A stretch of 22,493 nt of DNA from a virus, in IMG/VR virus record IMGVR_UViG_3300035070_000262, positions 1-22,493 of that record; one strand, written 5' to 3'. This document shows positions 7,588 through 15,312 of the stretch, piece by piece. How positions within the stretch are numbered: the first letter of the stretch is position 1; every line of letters begins with the position of its first letter. The translations under genes and the position numbers were made by a program. The notes beneath the pieces are model-generated. The model was not told the origin of the DNA, did no database searches, and saw only the letters and a program-made list of their open reading frames with translations.

Positions 7588-7964
7588 AAATCCTTCTTAA
7601 TTAAATATTCTTTTTCAAAACCAAGATGTTTTAGTTTTCTAATCCATCCTTTTCTACCGCCGCCGTATAAACGTTTTATACCGCCTCGGCGAGCAAAATC
7701 TTCTATATATGGTAACATTTCTTGCAATTCTTCGAAATCTCCACCACAAAATAATATGTTTAATCCTTTCATTTGGGGGAATAGAACAAACTGCGTAACT
7801 ATAGCTGATCTTTCACCAGGCCATAAATGGAATAAACCTTCACGAATTTTATCTTCTATGTCGTCTATTGTATAGGAATCTTGATATTTGACCGCTTTTT
7901 CTATGTAAGGTTTACAACGTTGCCATTGTTCCTGCCATTCAGGAAATTTAGTCACCTTTTGCAT
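7584..7964 (-). CDS. Conserved small phage protein, GNAT-like in outline
   Basis: I place the start at ATG 7964 (126 residues). The longer frame begins at TTG 7970 and has no better ribosome-binding site. Features are a WQEQWQRCKPYIEKAV N-terminus, HLWPGERSAIVTQF, LNILFCGGDFEELQEMLPYIE, and a C-terminal GRKGWIRKLKHLGF. Proteins with this pattern occur beside tail genes in many podoviruses and look like a shortened acetyltransferase (GNAT) fold, but no acetyl-CoA motif is certain. It overlaps the upstream gene by 17 nt and the downstream gene in ATGA form, so it is an integral part of the late operon. Enzymatic activity should not be assumed. Confidence 0.6.
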   Translation of the reverse strand: MQKVTKFPEWQEQWQRCKPYIEKAVKYQDSYTIDDIEDKIREGLFHLWPGERSAIVTQFVLFPQMKGLNILFCGGDFEELQEMLPYIEDFARRGGIKRLYGGGRKGWIRKLKHLGFEKEYLIKKDL

Positions 7965-8313
7965 ATTCAACTACACTAAAAATTAAATCTATGTTTGCGT
8001 GATTAACTTGTGCTTTTATGATTTCGCCTTGTTGTAAAATTAAACCAGAATTAACAACTAATTCTATTGTTTCATGTGCGCTTATGTTTTGTTCTTTAAA
8101 TAAGAAAAACTCATTAGAACTTGTATCGGTTATTGATATATCTAAATTTGTTTGTTGATTACCGTGATCGCAGGCAAATATGCCTTCAATTACAGCAAAA
8201 GTAAAATCATCGCCTGTTGGCGCTGTGTAAATAGTTTGCTGTGTAGTAGCTGCAAAAGAATATTTTACGTTAGTAGCTCTTTGAATATATTGTTCTTTAG
8301 CGGCAATATTCAT
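7948..8313 (-). CDS. Small beta-rich virion-associated protein, unknown
   Basis: This 121-residue protein has alternating beta-strand-like segments and no helix-rich region. Examples are FAATTQQTIYTAPTGDDF near the N-terminus and GEIIKAQVNHANIDLIFSVVEY near the C-terminus. This resembles small tail or fibre-associated beta-sandwich proteins that lie next to nozzle genes in marine phages. ATG 8313 overlaps the stop of the nozzle-like gene by one base (TAATG), which argues for coupled translation and a related structural role. I do not recognise a named family. Confidence 0.6.
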   Translation of the reverse strand: MNIAAKEQYIQRATNVKYSFAATTQQTIYTAPTGDDFTFAVIEGIFACDHGNQQTNLDISITDTSSNEFFLFKEQNISAHETIELVVNSGLILQQGEIIKAQVNHANIDLIFSVVEYAKGD

Positions 8314-9830
8314 TACCTTCTGCCTCTAGGTCTAGCGTTGACTCTTACTTGACCAAGTTTAAAGTCTTGGTTTGTGTCGCCCTCTACCTTCATTGAGATA
8401 GTTCTAGCGTTGAATCTAGCATCGGTGTAACCATCGTTCTCAAAAGTAAACGAACCAAAATCGCTTTCTGATCCGTTTGGCGTAAACTTACCTGTAAAAG
8501 AAATGGTTACTCCAGGCAAAGTAGATGCTTCTGAGTCAGGAATTATTTGATTGACTTGCATCACTCTATCGCCGTTGCCTATTTCAATAGGTGCAGTTTT
8601 ACAGAAAGGCACAGTAGCGCCTAAACCGTCAGAGTTAGATAAAGTAGTAGATTCGTGTTGGAATAAATAACCGTCTCCTGATCCTGCGATTGGATAGTCT
8701 AAAACACCTTGGTCAAACCAAGCAGATCTTCTTATGCCTGTGCCTTTGGACCAAACGTTATCAACGTAGTTCCATATAACGTAATTTTGTGGTGCATACT
8801 CACTATCGTTTTCATCTGGAAAGAACCACCAAATCTCATTGTAATTAGAGTTATGACCGCCAACACAAACTCTTCTGTTGTTGTATTTAAGATTGTCGTA
8901 AATGTAATCGTGCAACGGACAAGGTATTTCTCTTAGTTGTCCGTCATAAACAAATATAGAGTTTTCTCCTAACCAGGCTAAAAACTCACCAGAAGAAACC
9001 ACAGCTCTCATGCTGACTGTTTTACAATTTTCTCCTGCTTGAATAATTCCATAAACAAAAGGATTACCAGAATAATACATTCTGCTAATACCTGTTTCAG
9101 TAAATACAATAATGTCTGATTTATATTTAACAGCGCCTTCTATCTCTCCTTGCGATGGAACAATTAAATCACCTGCTGTATTGGTAGCTTTTGCCGTCCA
9201 ATTATTGTTATCTTCTCTGTTACTCCAAGCAATCTTTCTTGGATCGCCACCTGATCCAAACGTGACTAAGTGTCTTTCGTTGGTAACTATGATTGACTTA
9301 TTATTGATAGGAGCATTGCTTAATACGGCAGACGTAGTATCTGGTGAACCACCAGAAGAGTCTGGCCTCCAACGGTAAACTTTACCGTCACCAGCAAAAC
9401 AAAAAATTAAATCTTCTCCCCAATTATCAAAAGAAAAATGTTTAGTATCAAAAAATAAACCAGATTGACTTCTTGCATCTCCGTAATCTTCTTCGCCATA
9501 GTGATACGCACCATAACCTAATGGATCTTGTGAAGCGTCAGTTGTAAAACTGCCTGGAGTTATGTCTGTAGTTGTGCCTTTGTAAATAACGTAAACTTTT
9601 TCTCTTGTGCCTACAGCAATAACAGAATCGCCTGCGTTATCGTTGTAAGTAAATAAACCTATGATAGCGCCTGTGAGCGCGGATGAGTTTAGTTTTTCCC
9701 AACCTTTTATAGGTGTTAAGTAACCGTTTTGAAATCTAATTAAATTTGAATCAACCCAACGGTTTTTGTTTGCGTACTCCGTACCGTTAGTTACAACCCC
9801 AGCAGGAGGCGTTATAGGTACGAGAGGCAT
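8313..9830 (-). CDS. Tail nozzle / packaged-DNA stabilisation-like protein (P22 gp10-like)
   Basis: This 505-residue, beta-rich protein has the N-terminal signature NRWVDSNLIRFQNGYLTPIKGW (about 23-44, shown in parts). Repeated aromatic/DG blade-like segments follow (VIAVGTREKVYVIY, LIFCFAGDGKVYRW, IIVTNERHLVTFG, SDIIVFTETGISRMYY, EFLAWLGENSIFVYDGQ). This beta-propeller-like pattern is typical of the hub/nozzle proteins that close the portal channel in P22- and T7-like phages. The C-terminal part (about 415-505) is another beta domain, ending in a basic tail. It starts one base after the stop of a 36-codon coiled-coil gene. Assignment is by family resemblance and context. Confidence 0.65.
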   Translation of the reverse strand: MPLVPITPPAGVVTNGTEYANKNRWVDSNLIRFQNGYLTPIKGWEKLNSSALTGAIIGLFTYNDNAGDSVIAVGTREKVYVIYKGTTTDITPGSFTTDASQDPLGYGAYHYGEEDYGDARSQSGLFFDTKHFSFDNWGEDLIFCFAGDGKVYRWRPDSSGGSPDTTSAVLSNAPINNKSIIVTNERHLVTFGSGGDPRKIAWSNREDNNNWTAKATNTAGDLIVPSQGEIEGAVKYKSDIIVFTETGISRMYYSGNPFVYGIIQAGENCKTVSMRAVVSSGEFLAWLGENSIFVYDGQLREIPCPLHDYIYDNLKYNNRRVCVGGHNSNYNEIWWFFPDENDSEYAPQNYVIWNYVDNVWSKGTGIRRSAWFDQGVLDYPIAGSGDGYLFQHESTTLSNSDGLGATVPFCKTAPIEIGNGDRVMQVNQIIPDSEASTLPGVTISFTGKFTPNGSESDFGSFTFENDGYTDARFNARTISMKVEGDTNQDFKLGQVRVNARPRGRR

Positions 9831-9831
9831 A

Positions 9832-9942
9832 TTATTCTCCTAATTTAGTTTTGCCAGCTTCTAGTTCGACTATTCTAGCTTCTAATGCTGCTACTGTAGC
9901 TTCTAATGCTGCTACTTTTTCTTCTGTAGTTTGTTCAGACAT
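9832..9942 (-). CDS. 36-residue coiled-coil protein
   Basis: This short gene fills the gap between two structural genes. Translation gives MSEQTTEEKVAALEATVAAL and continues as a heptad-patterned helix EARIVELEAGKTKLGE. Leu/Val/Ile occur at a/d positions, so a small trimeric or dimeric coiled coil is likely. A 21-nt unit encoding VAALEA(T/R) is present twice in tandem. AGAGGT precedes the ATG, and the stop is separated by one base from the next ATG (TAATATG). Such tiny coiled-coil genes accompany tail genes in many marine phages; their function is unknown. Confidence 0.65.
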   Translation of the reverse strand: MSEQTTEEKVAALEATVAALEARIVELEAGKTKLGE

Positions 9943-9950
9943 AACGACCT

Positions 9951-10205
9951 CTATTCAAAAGAATTGGTATCAGGATTCCAAATTTTACCAACATTAGCTC
10001 GTGAAGCTACCCAAGCATCTATTTCAGATTGTGCTGCTGATTGTGCAGCAGTCACTAATTGTTCATCTGAATTAGAACCTGTAGTAACTTTTTTATCAAT
10101 AATAAAAATATTACCGCTTTCATCAGTTATTCTAAAACCAATTAAAGTTTTAGTGGCATCTTCTCCATCTATTTCAAATTTATCTATTGCATAAGTTAAA
10201 GACAT
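9951..10205 (-). CDS. Small tail-fibre-associated protein, unknown
   Basis: This 84-residue protein has an N-terminal beta-like portion (TYAIDKFEIDG, LIGFRITDESGNIFIIDKKV) and a C-terminal helix (EQLVTAAQSAAQSEIDAWVASR). The same layout is common in short proteins encoded directly after tail fibres in T7-like marine phages, as I remember them. GAGGA precedes the ATG. The gene is 24 nt downstream of the tail fibre gene and 8 nt upstream of the 36-codon coiled-coil gene. A structural or assembly accessory role is inferred from position only. Confidence 0.6.
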   Translation of the reverse strand: MSLTYAIDKFEIDGEDATKTLIGFRITDESGNIFIIDKKVTTGSNSDEQLVTAAQSAAQSEIDAWVASRANVGKIWNPDTNSFE

Positions 10206-10229
10206 ATTATTTTCCTCGTAATTATTGTA

Positions 10230-11270
10230 TTAAAGATTCCAATCTGTGTTACCGCCACCATAAGCAGATATGTAAAATAGTCTAGTAATACCTGTTCTAT
10301 TTTTAAAAGTAAGGCTGTGTCCAGATTTAATAACACAAATTTTTCCATCTGTATCTGCTGCTGCAAACCCATAAGTATTGTTTTGCGAACTAACCACAAC
10401 GGAGCCATTATAACCAACATGAAATAAAGCGTTATCACCTGACCCTGCTTCATAAACAGCTAAAAGAGCCGCACCTCCAGTTCCTGATGAGTTAATTGAA
10501 TAGGTTGCGTCATCTGCTAATGAAATATAAGAAGTTCCTGTTAAAACACTAATATTTGCTCCACCTGTTGTAATGTTTCCATCACTTTCAATATTCATTA
10601 CTTCTGTACCACCTACAGTAAATGAAAGTTTATCATTTGCATGATTGTATAAGAGTCTACCCACTGTTTCACTATCGGAATCACCAAAATCAACACTTGT
10701 ATTATCAGTTGTGCCTGTAGTTTTTAATCTTAATTGTGGATGTCCTGATCCTTGCATTTTGAATATAGGATCGCCACCACCTGTAATAACATAAGAATCA
10801 GAACCAGCAATTTTGATATCTATCTGGTCATCAGTATCAGCAGTTATGGATGTATCTGCATCTGCATCAAGGATTAATTCATTTCCATTAACATCGACTG
10901 TGCCACCAAATACTGATTTTAAATTTTCATCAATAGATATGGCGGGTGTCGTCCCGACGCTCGATCCCAAGCCTATCAATAAATCGTCTGCTGAATCATC
11001 TAGCCCTACATAGTAATCTTGTGCGTTGCCATTGAAAACTAAAGCAGTATCTTCCTCGCCTCCGTCTCCAATAGTTAAAGTTGGAGTTGTGCCTTGAATA
11101 ATAATATCGCCACCAAAAGTAACAGCTCCCATAGAAACTGCTGTTCCAGATGTACTAAATATTGCGTCAACCGTATCTAGGTTGGTGTTTATCTTGCCTC
11201 CCCAGGTATCAGTTGAAGCACCGACCTCTGGTTTGGTAAGACTTAAATTGGTTGTTACTGTATCTGCCAT
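10230..11270 (-). CDS. Tail fibre protein
   Basis: This 346-residue protein has the N-terminal signature [20 protein letters not shown] (8-27) followed by [11 protein letters not shown], a common start of phage tail fibres. The rest is a beta-rich, Asp/Gly/Thr/Ser-rich shaft with short repeats (for example [19 protein letters not shown] and [20 protein letters not shown]). It ends in a Gly/aromatic tip ([15 protein letters not shown]). No intramolecular chaperone or depolymerase motif is seen. AGGT lies just upstream of ATG 11270, which is 2 nt after the preceding stop. It probably determines receptor contact, and its distal part is the region expected to vary most between related phages. Confidence 0.75.
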   Translation of the reverse strand: MADTVTTNLSLTKPEVGASTDTWGGKINTNLDTVDAIFSTSGTAVSMGAVTFGGDIIIQGTTPTLTIGDGGEEDTALVFNGNAQDYYVGLDDSADDLLIGLGSSVGTTPAISIDENLKSVFGGTVDVNGNELILDADADTSITADTDDQIDIKIAGSDSYVITGGGDPIFKMQGSGHPQLRLKTTGTTDNTSVDFGDSDSETVGRLLYNHANDKLSFTVGGTEVMNIESDGNITTGGANISVLTGTSYISLADDATYSINSSGTGGAALLAVYEAGSGDNALFHVGYNGSVVVSSQNNTYGFAAADTDGKICVIKSGHSLTFKNRTGITRLFYISAYGGGNTDWNL

Positions 11271-11272
11271 AA

Positions 11273-11929
11273 TTACCTATTTGATATTTGTTCAGTCCAA
11301 GTTGTACTTGGGTTTGACTGTTCAGACCATGTTCCTGTTGACGTTAATTCAGTCCAAACGCCAACGGTCTCAGTTTCGTCCTCCCATTTTAAACGACCAC
11401 TAACAGAAAAGGAAGATAAACTAGATAAAGCAGATTCAGCATTAAATCTAGTATTTAAATCAGATCCAACACTTGCGCTTGCAGAAATGGCTGAAGCGCC
11501 TGTTGTTATCTGTGTTCCTGCTGGTGATACAGATGCAGCTACGCTGATATTAGCTTCACCTACGTCTATTTGTGTTCCTGTTGGCGACAATGAAGCGCTT
11601 ACTGATATTGCGCTTTCTCCGAGATCTATTTGCGTCCCTGCAGCAGCAATAGAAGCCGTTCCTGATATGGAACTTGCTCCTGTAAGAATTAATACACCTG
11701 CTTGGGACGTTGAAGAACTTGCGCTAATGCTTGCTGCGCCTAAGTCTATTTGTGTGCCAGATGAAGATAACGAAGCTGTTGCCGAAATATTTGCTGCACC
11801 AACGTCTATTTGTGCGCCAACAGCGCTTATAGAAGCTAATGCAGATATAGATGCTTCGCCTTGTTCATACTGTAAATCACCGTAATTTGATTTACCGTAA
11901 CCACCATACCCATAACCTTGTTGGGCCAT
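11273..11929 (-). CDS. Tandem-repeat tail/fibre-related protein
   Basis: This 218-residue protein has three parts. A Tyr/Gly-rich N-terminus ([19 protein letters not shown], 3-21) is followed by six 20-residue repeats plus a partial seventh (about 25-156). The C-terminal part has repeated Trp-Thr/Ser-Glu motifs (VWTELT, TWSEQS, TWTEQ). Each repeat follows the pattern xISxxASxSxxGTQIDxG, which would suit a regular beta-solenoid or stacked-beta fibre. It is encoded directly upstream of the tail fibre and 4 nt after a small structural gene. A role as a fibre shaft or adaptor is inferred; the repeat structure is direct. Confidence 0.65.
   Translation of the reverse strand: MAQQGYGYGGYGKSNYGDLQYEQGEASISALASISAVGAQIDVGAANISATASLSSSGTQIDLGAASISASSSTSQAGVLILTGASSISGTASIAAAGTQIDLGESAISVSASLSPTGTQIDVGEANISVAASVSPAGTQITTGASAISASASVGSDLNTRFNAESALSSLSSFSVSGRLKWEDETETVGVWTELTSTGTWSEQSNPSTTWTEQISNR
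11462..11857 (-). repeat. Coding tandem repeat, 60-nt unit (20 residues), six copies plus a partial one
   Basis: Residues 25-44, 45-64, 65-84, 85-104, 105-124 and 125-144 of the host protein align without gaps, ending in VG, LG, TG, LG, VG and TG. Residues 145-156 begin a seventh copy. GTQID or a close variant sits at the same place in all units except the third (GVLIL) and sixth (GTQIT). The DNA copies have diverged at many third positions, so the array is old or under selection and not a fresh expansion. Confidence 0.85.
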
Positions 11930-11933
11930 AGTA

Positions 11934-12317
11934 TTAGTCTAGTGAGATAGTTACTGAACTTGCGTTGAATCTAAATACGTCTCCGTTTGATACTGTTTTT
12001 GATGCAGTTAAGTTTCCGTATGCTAATAGGTTGCCAGAACTAGCAGCGTCAAATAAACCCATAGCAACTACTGTGCCGTAATCTCCTGTTGCAGTAGGAT
12101 ATTCAACTGATCCACTATTAGATATAGAACCACTTGAGGCAGTTCCAAAAGCCATAGATTGTCTTGCGTAAGATCCGCCAGAAACTTCTGTTCCACCACC
12201 TGTATCAGATGGCGCTACAGTAAATAAAGCAGCGTAAATAGTTCCAGGTGCCGAGTAAGCTGAACCACCAAAAACGTGGTCCAAAACTTCTAATTCTAAA
12301 TAGTTTGAAAATGACAT
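11934..12317 (-). CDS. Conserved small phage virion protein (tail-associated)
   Basis: This 127-residue protein begins MSFSNYLELEVLDHVFGG and continues TIYAALFTVAP, EVSGGSYARQSMAFG, and a beta-rich Ser/Gly C-terminus. This family occurs widely near the head-tail junction or fibre genes of phages and phage-like elements and is usually annotated as a structural or minor tail protein. AGGA precedes ATG 12317. It is separated from the adaptor-like gene by 9 nt and from the repeat protein by 4 nt. The family recognition is fairly firm; the place in the particle is inferred. Confidence 0.7.
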   Translation of the reverse strand: MSFSNYLELEVLDHVFGGSAYSAPGTIYAALFTVAPSDTGGGTEVSGGSYARQSMAFGTASSGSISNSGSVEYPTATGDYGTVVAMGLFDAASSGNLLAYGNLTASKTVSNGDVFRFNASSVTISLD

Positions 12318-12326
12318 AATAAAATC

Positions 12327-12977
12327 CTAATTATTTGAAAAGTAGTATAAGTTTTTTTTCGGTTTTCCGTAAGTCCTTCTTCTTTGAATTAATGAATTTT
12401 TTCCGAACTGTGCTTTTTCCTGAGCCAAGCGCATTTCTTCTAATGCTTTTTCAAATTGTGAAGTAAACAGAGCAACCCTTTCATCTTCCATCAAAAAGAT
12501 AGAAGCATGTTTTAAAGCGCCATATAAATAAACGTCAGGATGATTATTAGATATAAAATTACTTGTATTGGAATCACTAAGAGCCGTAATTTTTTCATAA
12601 TAAGTTAATTGTAAAGTGTATGCTGCGTCAGGAGTTGGTGCTAATTCAAGAGCATCATCCATAACCGCATAGTAAATAGGTTGTCCTGAAACATTGTTAT
12701 TAGCTGTTCTGTAAACATCTAGTGACTCTAATGATTGTTGAAACAAAGGTCTAAAATCATTTGAAGTAATCTCAACGTTAATAATTTCTAACCAATCAGT
12801 TGGTAAGGTTAAATACTGACTTTCTGCTGTTGCGTTAGCTCTTTTAATCATTTCTTTAACGCGCAGCTTTCTATTTAACTCAGCTTCGGTTTGGTCAATA
12901 AAAATATCTATCTCAGATGTTAAATCTGATCTATTTAAAAAACTTGCTATGTTTGTTTTTAATTCTGAGTACGTCAT
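12327..12977 (-). CDS. Head-tail adaptor-like protein
   Basis: From ATG 12977 this gives 216 residues. The longer frame opens with TTG at 12992, but ATG 12977 forms an ATGA overlap with the upstream stop and has AAAGG 6 nt ahead, so it is preferred. The N-terminus MTYSELKTNIASFLNRSDLT and the following EIDIFIDQTEAELNRKLRV, then LTLPTDWLEIINVEI and LELAPTPDAAYTLQLTYYEK, match the phage adaptor family that binds under the portal (SU10/P22 gp4-type head completion). It is helical at the start with a beta-rich middle. The position after the capsid gene suits this role. Confidence 0.75.
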   Translation of the reverse strand: MTYSELKTNIASFLNRSDLTSEIDIFIDQTEAELNRKLRVKEMIKRANATAESQYLTLPTDWLEIINVEITSNDFRPLFQQSLESLDVYRTANNNVSGQPIYYAVMDDALELAPTPDAAYTLQLTYYEKITALSDSNTSNFISNNHPDVYLYGALKHASIFLMEDERVALFTSQFEKALEEMRLAQEKAQFGKNSLIQRRRTYGKPKKNLYYFSNN

Positions 12978-13264
12978 ATTTTGCCTTTCCAAACCCTAAA
13001 CATTTTATTGTCTGGATCGTTTAACCATTTTTTAAGATGTTTCTTATCTTTAACAGATCCTTCTCGTAACATCTGTTGATATATTACCATAGGTATCTCG
13101 GCTACATGCCTAAATTCTTTGCCAGGTTGTAATTCACTATAGTTTTTAACTGCCTCTATAACAGGTTTAACGTCTTGTGTGGTGTGGTATATGTATTTGT
13201 TGTCCTCAGTAACAAATTCGTTTTTGAGGCCTGTGGTGTGATCTATGATTGTGCGTATTGCCAT
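12974..13264 (-). CDS. Conserved phage head-region protein, unknown function
   Basis: This 96-residue protein has the conserved-looking C-terminus HVAEIPMVIYQQMLREGSVK followed by KKWLNDPDNKMFRVWKGKI, a pattern seen in short proteins encoded after the major capsid gene in many podoviruses. No enzymatic motif is present. The ATG lies 3 bases after the T-tract of the capsid terminator and has no free Shine-Dalgarno. Its translation must therefore rely on read-through transcripts and a leaderless-like or unusual initiation. Its stop overlaps the adaptor start as ATGA. Confidence 0.7.
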   Translation of the reverse strand: MAIRTIIDHTTGLKNEFVTEDNKYIYHTTQDVKPVIEAVKNYSELQPGKEFRHVAEIPMVIYQQMLREGSVKDKKHLKKWLNDPDNKMFRVWKGKI

Positions 13265-13266
13265 GT

Positions 13267-13294
13267 AAAAAAAGGGAGGGGTTATCCCCTCCCT
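13267..13294 (-). terminator. Strong intrinsic terminator after the major capsid gene
   Basis: On the minus strand, GGGAGGGG (13274-13281 complement partner arm), a 4-nt loop and CCCCTCCC form a G+C-rich 8-9 bp stem, followed by seven T residues (13267-13273). It starts 11 nt after the capsid stop, which is doubled (TAA TAA at 13307-13302). This is a textbook rho-independent terminator and the only strong one in the window. Since more late genes lie downstream, it must be partial or bypassed. Confidence 0.92.
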
Positions 13295-13304
13295 CTTTTA
13301 GTTA

Positions 13305-14255
13305 TTAACCAGCGTCAGAATCAGATACTTTGACATCTGCCACGATACCGTGTGCAGCTTCATTTCTCATCTCTAAACCGTACTCACACAAAATCATTTT
13401 TGTGTCAGCATCGCCCACTGTTGAAATATCAATAGTTTCAAAATCTCTAAGATATGCTACAGCAGCGTATTCTGGATCTAACAAGTGAACAGCTTGTTCT
13501 CTACTTCTGTTTGAAGGAACTACTTGTAGTTCACCAAAGTCTCCAGAGTAGATAGAAACAGAAGCCTCGATAGTGTTAGCGTCGACAAATTGTCTAGCTT
13601 GAGACCTACCTGTGAAACCAGATATAACTGATTTGTTGTAAGGTCCAACCATCAATAAAGAAGGCTCTGCACCACTAGCGAAACATTGTTGTTGAACATC
13701 TTTAACCATAGCTTCGGTTAAATCTCTTCTAGTTCCGTTAGTTCTAGCTGCTGAGTCAGATCCGTTTGCGCCATCACTAGCTTTGTTTACGTTGGTAGCG
13801 TACCAAGTTTCCAAAGATCTAGTTTGTCTCGCAGTAGAAGCATCACCAGCATTTTTGGCAATGTTCTGAGTAAGCGCTTCTTCCATGTCTCTTTTCAGAG
13901 CTTTAGCCATAATAGCTAGTTGGTGCGCCATCTCAGAGTTTTTACCAGCTGTGTCAGTAGCCTCTTGAGATCCTGTTACTGTAGCGTCTCTGCTTGAGAT
14001 CATCGCTACGTTAGTTGCCCTAGTTGTGTTAGTAGACGCAGATCTACTTAACTCAAAACCTTCAAGTTGACCTGTTGAAGATGGAGTTGGTAAAACTTCT
14101 GTCTGCCAATCAAATTGGACGTTTGAAATATTTCTTTTTCCGATAGATGAAAGGAAAGGCGTTTGAGTAGGAGAAATATTATAAATAATATCTGATAAAT
14201 CTTCTCTATTACCAATCGCTTCATAGGTATCGAAAGCATTTGTAACTTGTGCCAT
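13305..14255 (-). CDS. Major capsid protein (DUF5309/SU10-type)
   Basis: This 316-residue protein begins MAQVTNAFDTYEAIGNREDL, followed by IIYNISPTQTPFLSSIGKR, the characteristic N-terminus of DUF5309-type major capsid proteins. The HK97-like core includes QVVPSNRSREQAVHLLDPEYAA and AYLRDFETIDISTVGDADT, in parts, near residues 240-285. It directly follows the scaffold gene by 10 nt. AGAGGT lies about 6 nt upstream of ATG 14255. Two tandem TAA stops and an intrinsic terminator fit very high expression. The product assembles the head shell around the scaffold and portal. Confidence 0.88.
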   Translation of the reverse strand: MAQVTNAFDTYEAIGNREDLSDIIYNISPTQTPFLSSIGKRNISNVQFDWQTEVLPTPSSTGQLEGFELSRSASTNTTRATNVAMISSRDATVTGSQEATDTAGKNSEMAHQLAIMAKALKRDMEEALTQNIAKNAGDASTARQTRSLETWYATNVNKASDGANGSDSAARTNGTRRDLTEAMVKDVQQQCFASGAEPSLLMVGPYNKSVISGFTGRSQARQFVDANTIEASVSIYSGDFGELQVVPSNRSREQAVHLLDPEYAAVAYLRDFETIDISTVGDADTKMILCEYGLEMRNEAAHGIVADVKVSDSDAG

Positions 14256-14265
14256 TTTTTACCTC

Positions 14266-15258
14266 TTATTTATTTAGCATTTGTTCAAAAACTTTAGCCG
14301 CATCTGTTGTTTTTCCAGATTTGGCCAACCTTTGACGTAATTTTTTCTCTGGTGCTACCGAAACTTTTCTAGTTGATGCGCCTGGTTTACCTGCTCTAAC
14401 TGAGGCCTTTTGTGTAGGCTTTTTCTTAGCTGCTGATGCGGTCTGGCCTTGAAGCCAAGCATTTCGCAAACCAAGTAAAGCTCTATAGTCATAGACTTGA
14501 TCCATTTCTTGAGGACTAAATCCTAAAGTTTCTATCGCATAATTCCTAATTTCAGATTTCTCTTTATTAGCAATCTTTTCGTCAGACCATTCAGGTATGA
14601 GTTCTAAAAGTTTTTGCTGTCCAAACTCAACCATTTGTTGAACTTGTTCTTGCTGTTTAACTGCGGCTTCTTGTTGAAGTCTTTGTTGCTCAGCTTGAAC
14701 TGCTTGGAGCTTTTCCTTTTTCTGATCCCAAACCTGCTTTTCTCTAACGTAAGCGATTGGATCTTCTTCGCTCAGTTTCGCCCAATCAGGCTCATTCTCT
14801 ATATCGCCCATAATCTGGGCTTCCATTTTTGGCAGCAGTTGAGAATAAACTGCATCCCTTTGAGCTAACTCTGCTTGCTGTTGTTCAAGAGTTTTTCTCT
14901 CTTGCGACAGTTCTTGAGTTTTCCTCGTATAATCTTGTTGTCTCGAATAGCCTCGTTGCAGTTCTTCAAGCGTTACCTCTTGTTCTACACCATCTACTTT
15001 GACTGTGTAAACTTGAGGTTGCTCTACCTCTTCAACTTCGCTTTGTTCTTCAAACTCTTCTTCTGGTAAATCTTCTTGATCTACCTCCTCCAATTCGTCA
15101 ATCTCTACAGCTTCATCAGCTTCTTCAATTAACTCATCTTCTATAATTTCTTCTGCTTGTTCTATTTGCTCCTCTTCTGGAGATAGAAAACTTTCAAAAG
15201 ACGCAACTGATTTTTGATAATCAGTTTGTAATGCAATCGGTTTTTCCGTTGTTGCCAT
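14266..15258 (-). CDS. Capsid scaffolding protein
   Basis: This 330-residue protein has a strongly acidic N-terminal half (Glu/Asp-rich, about 26-80). A short beta element follows (YTVKVDGVEQEVTLEELQRG, about 84-103), then a long Gln/Glu/Lys coiled coil (about 104-215) and a basic, Lys/Arg-rich C-terminal tail (about 276-330). This acidic-coil-basic layout is typical of phage scaffolds, whose basic tail binds the inner surface of the capsid protein. It lies just before the major capsid gene, as usual. AGGAG is 6 nt upstream of ATG 15258. It is the first gene after the promoter at 15283-15312. Confidence 0.85.
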   Translation of the reverse strand: MATTEKPIALQTDYQKSVASFESFLSPEEEQIEQAEEIIEDELIEEADEAVEIDELEEVDQEDLPEEEFEEQSEVEEVEQPQVYTVKVDGVEQEVTLEELQRGYSRQQDYTRKTQELSQERKTLEQQQAELAQRDAVYSQLLPKMEAQIMGDIENEPDWAKLSEEDPIAYVREKQVWDQKKEKLQAVQAEQQRLQQEAAVKQQEQVQQMVEFGQQKLLELIPEWSDEKIANKEKSEIRNYAIETLGFSPQEMDQVYDYRALLGLRNAWLQGQTASAAKKKPTQKASVRAGKPGASTRKVSVAPEKKLRQRLAKSGKTTDAAKVFEQMLNK

Positions 15259-15282
15259 ATAAAACTCCTGTGGTTTTAAGCA

Positions 15283-15312
15283 ATTTTAAACCAAAAAGTA
15301 GAAATGTGTAAA
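15283..15312 (-). promoter_or_regulatory. Sigma70-like promoter for scaffold and capsid genes
   Basis: On the minus strand, TTTACA (15307-15312) and TAAAAT (15283-15288) are separated by 18 nt. Each hexamer matches the consensus at 5 of 6 positions. The predicted start near 15276 gives a leader of about 18 nt with CAGGAG before ATG 15258. The 54-nt gap here is one of the longest in the late region, and the -35 box immediately follows the stop of the upstream gene. A 6-bp inverted repeat (TGGTTT 15271-15276, AAACCA 15288-15293) overlaps the -10 and start site. Confidence 0.6.

Noticed and set aside
10196-10453. 85-residue minus-strand frame inside the tail fibre gene
   Set aside because: It is an alternative frame of the tail fibre end with hydrophobic, non-domain sequence, and the fibre frame continues to a sensible end.
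11487-11885. 132-residue plus-strand frame over the tandem-repeat gene
   Set aside because: It is open only because the 60-nt repeats keep the same antisense frame free of stops. The sense strand fits the operon direction and has the ribosome-binding site.
14048-14239. 63-residue minus-strand frame inside the major capsid gene
   Set aside because: It is an out-of-frame shadow of the capsid N-terminal region with no ribosome-binding site and no domain-like sequence.
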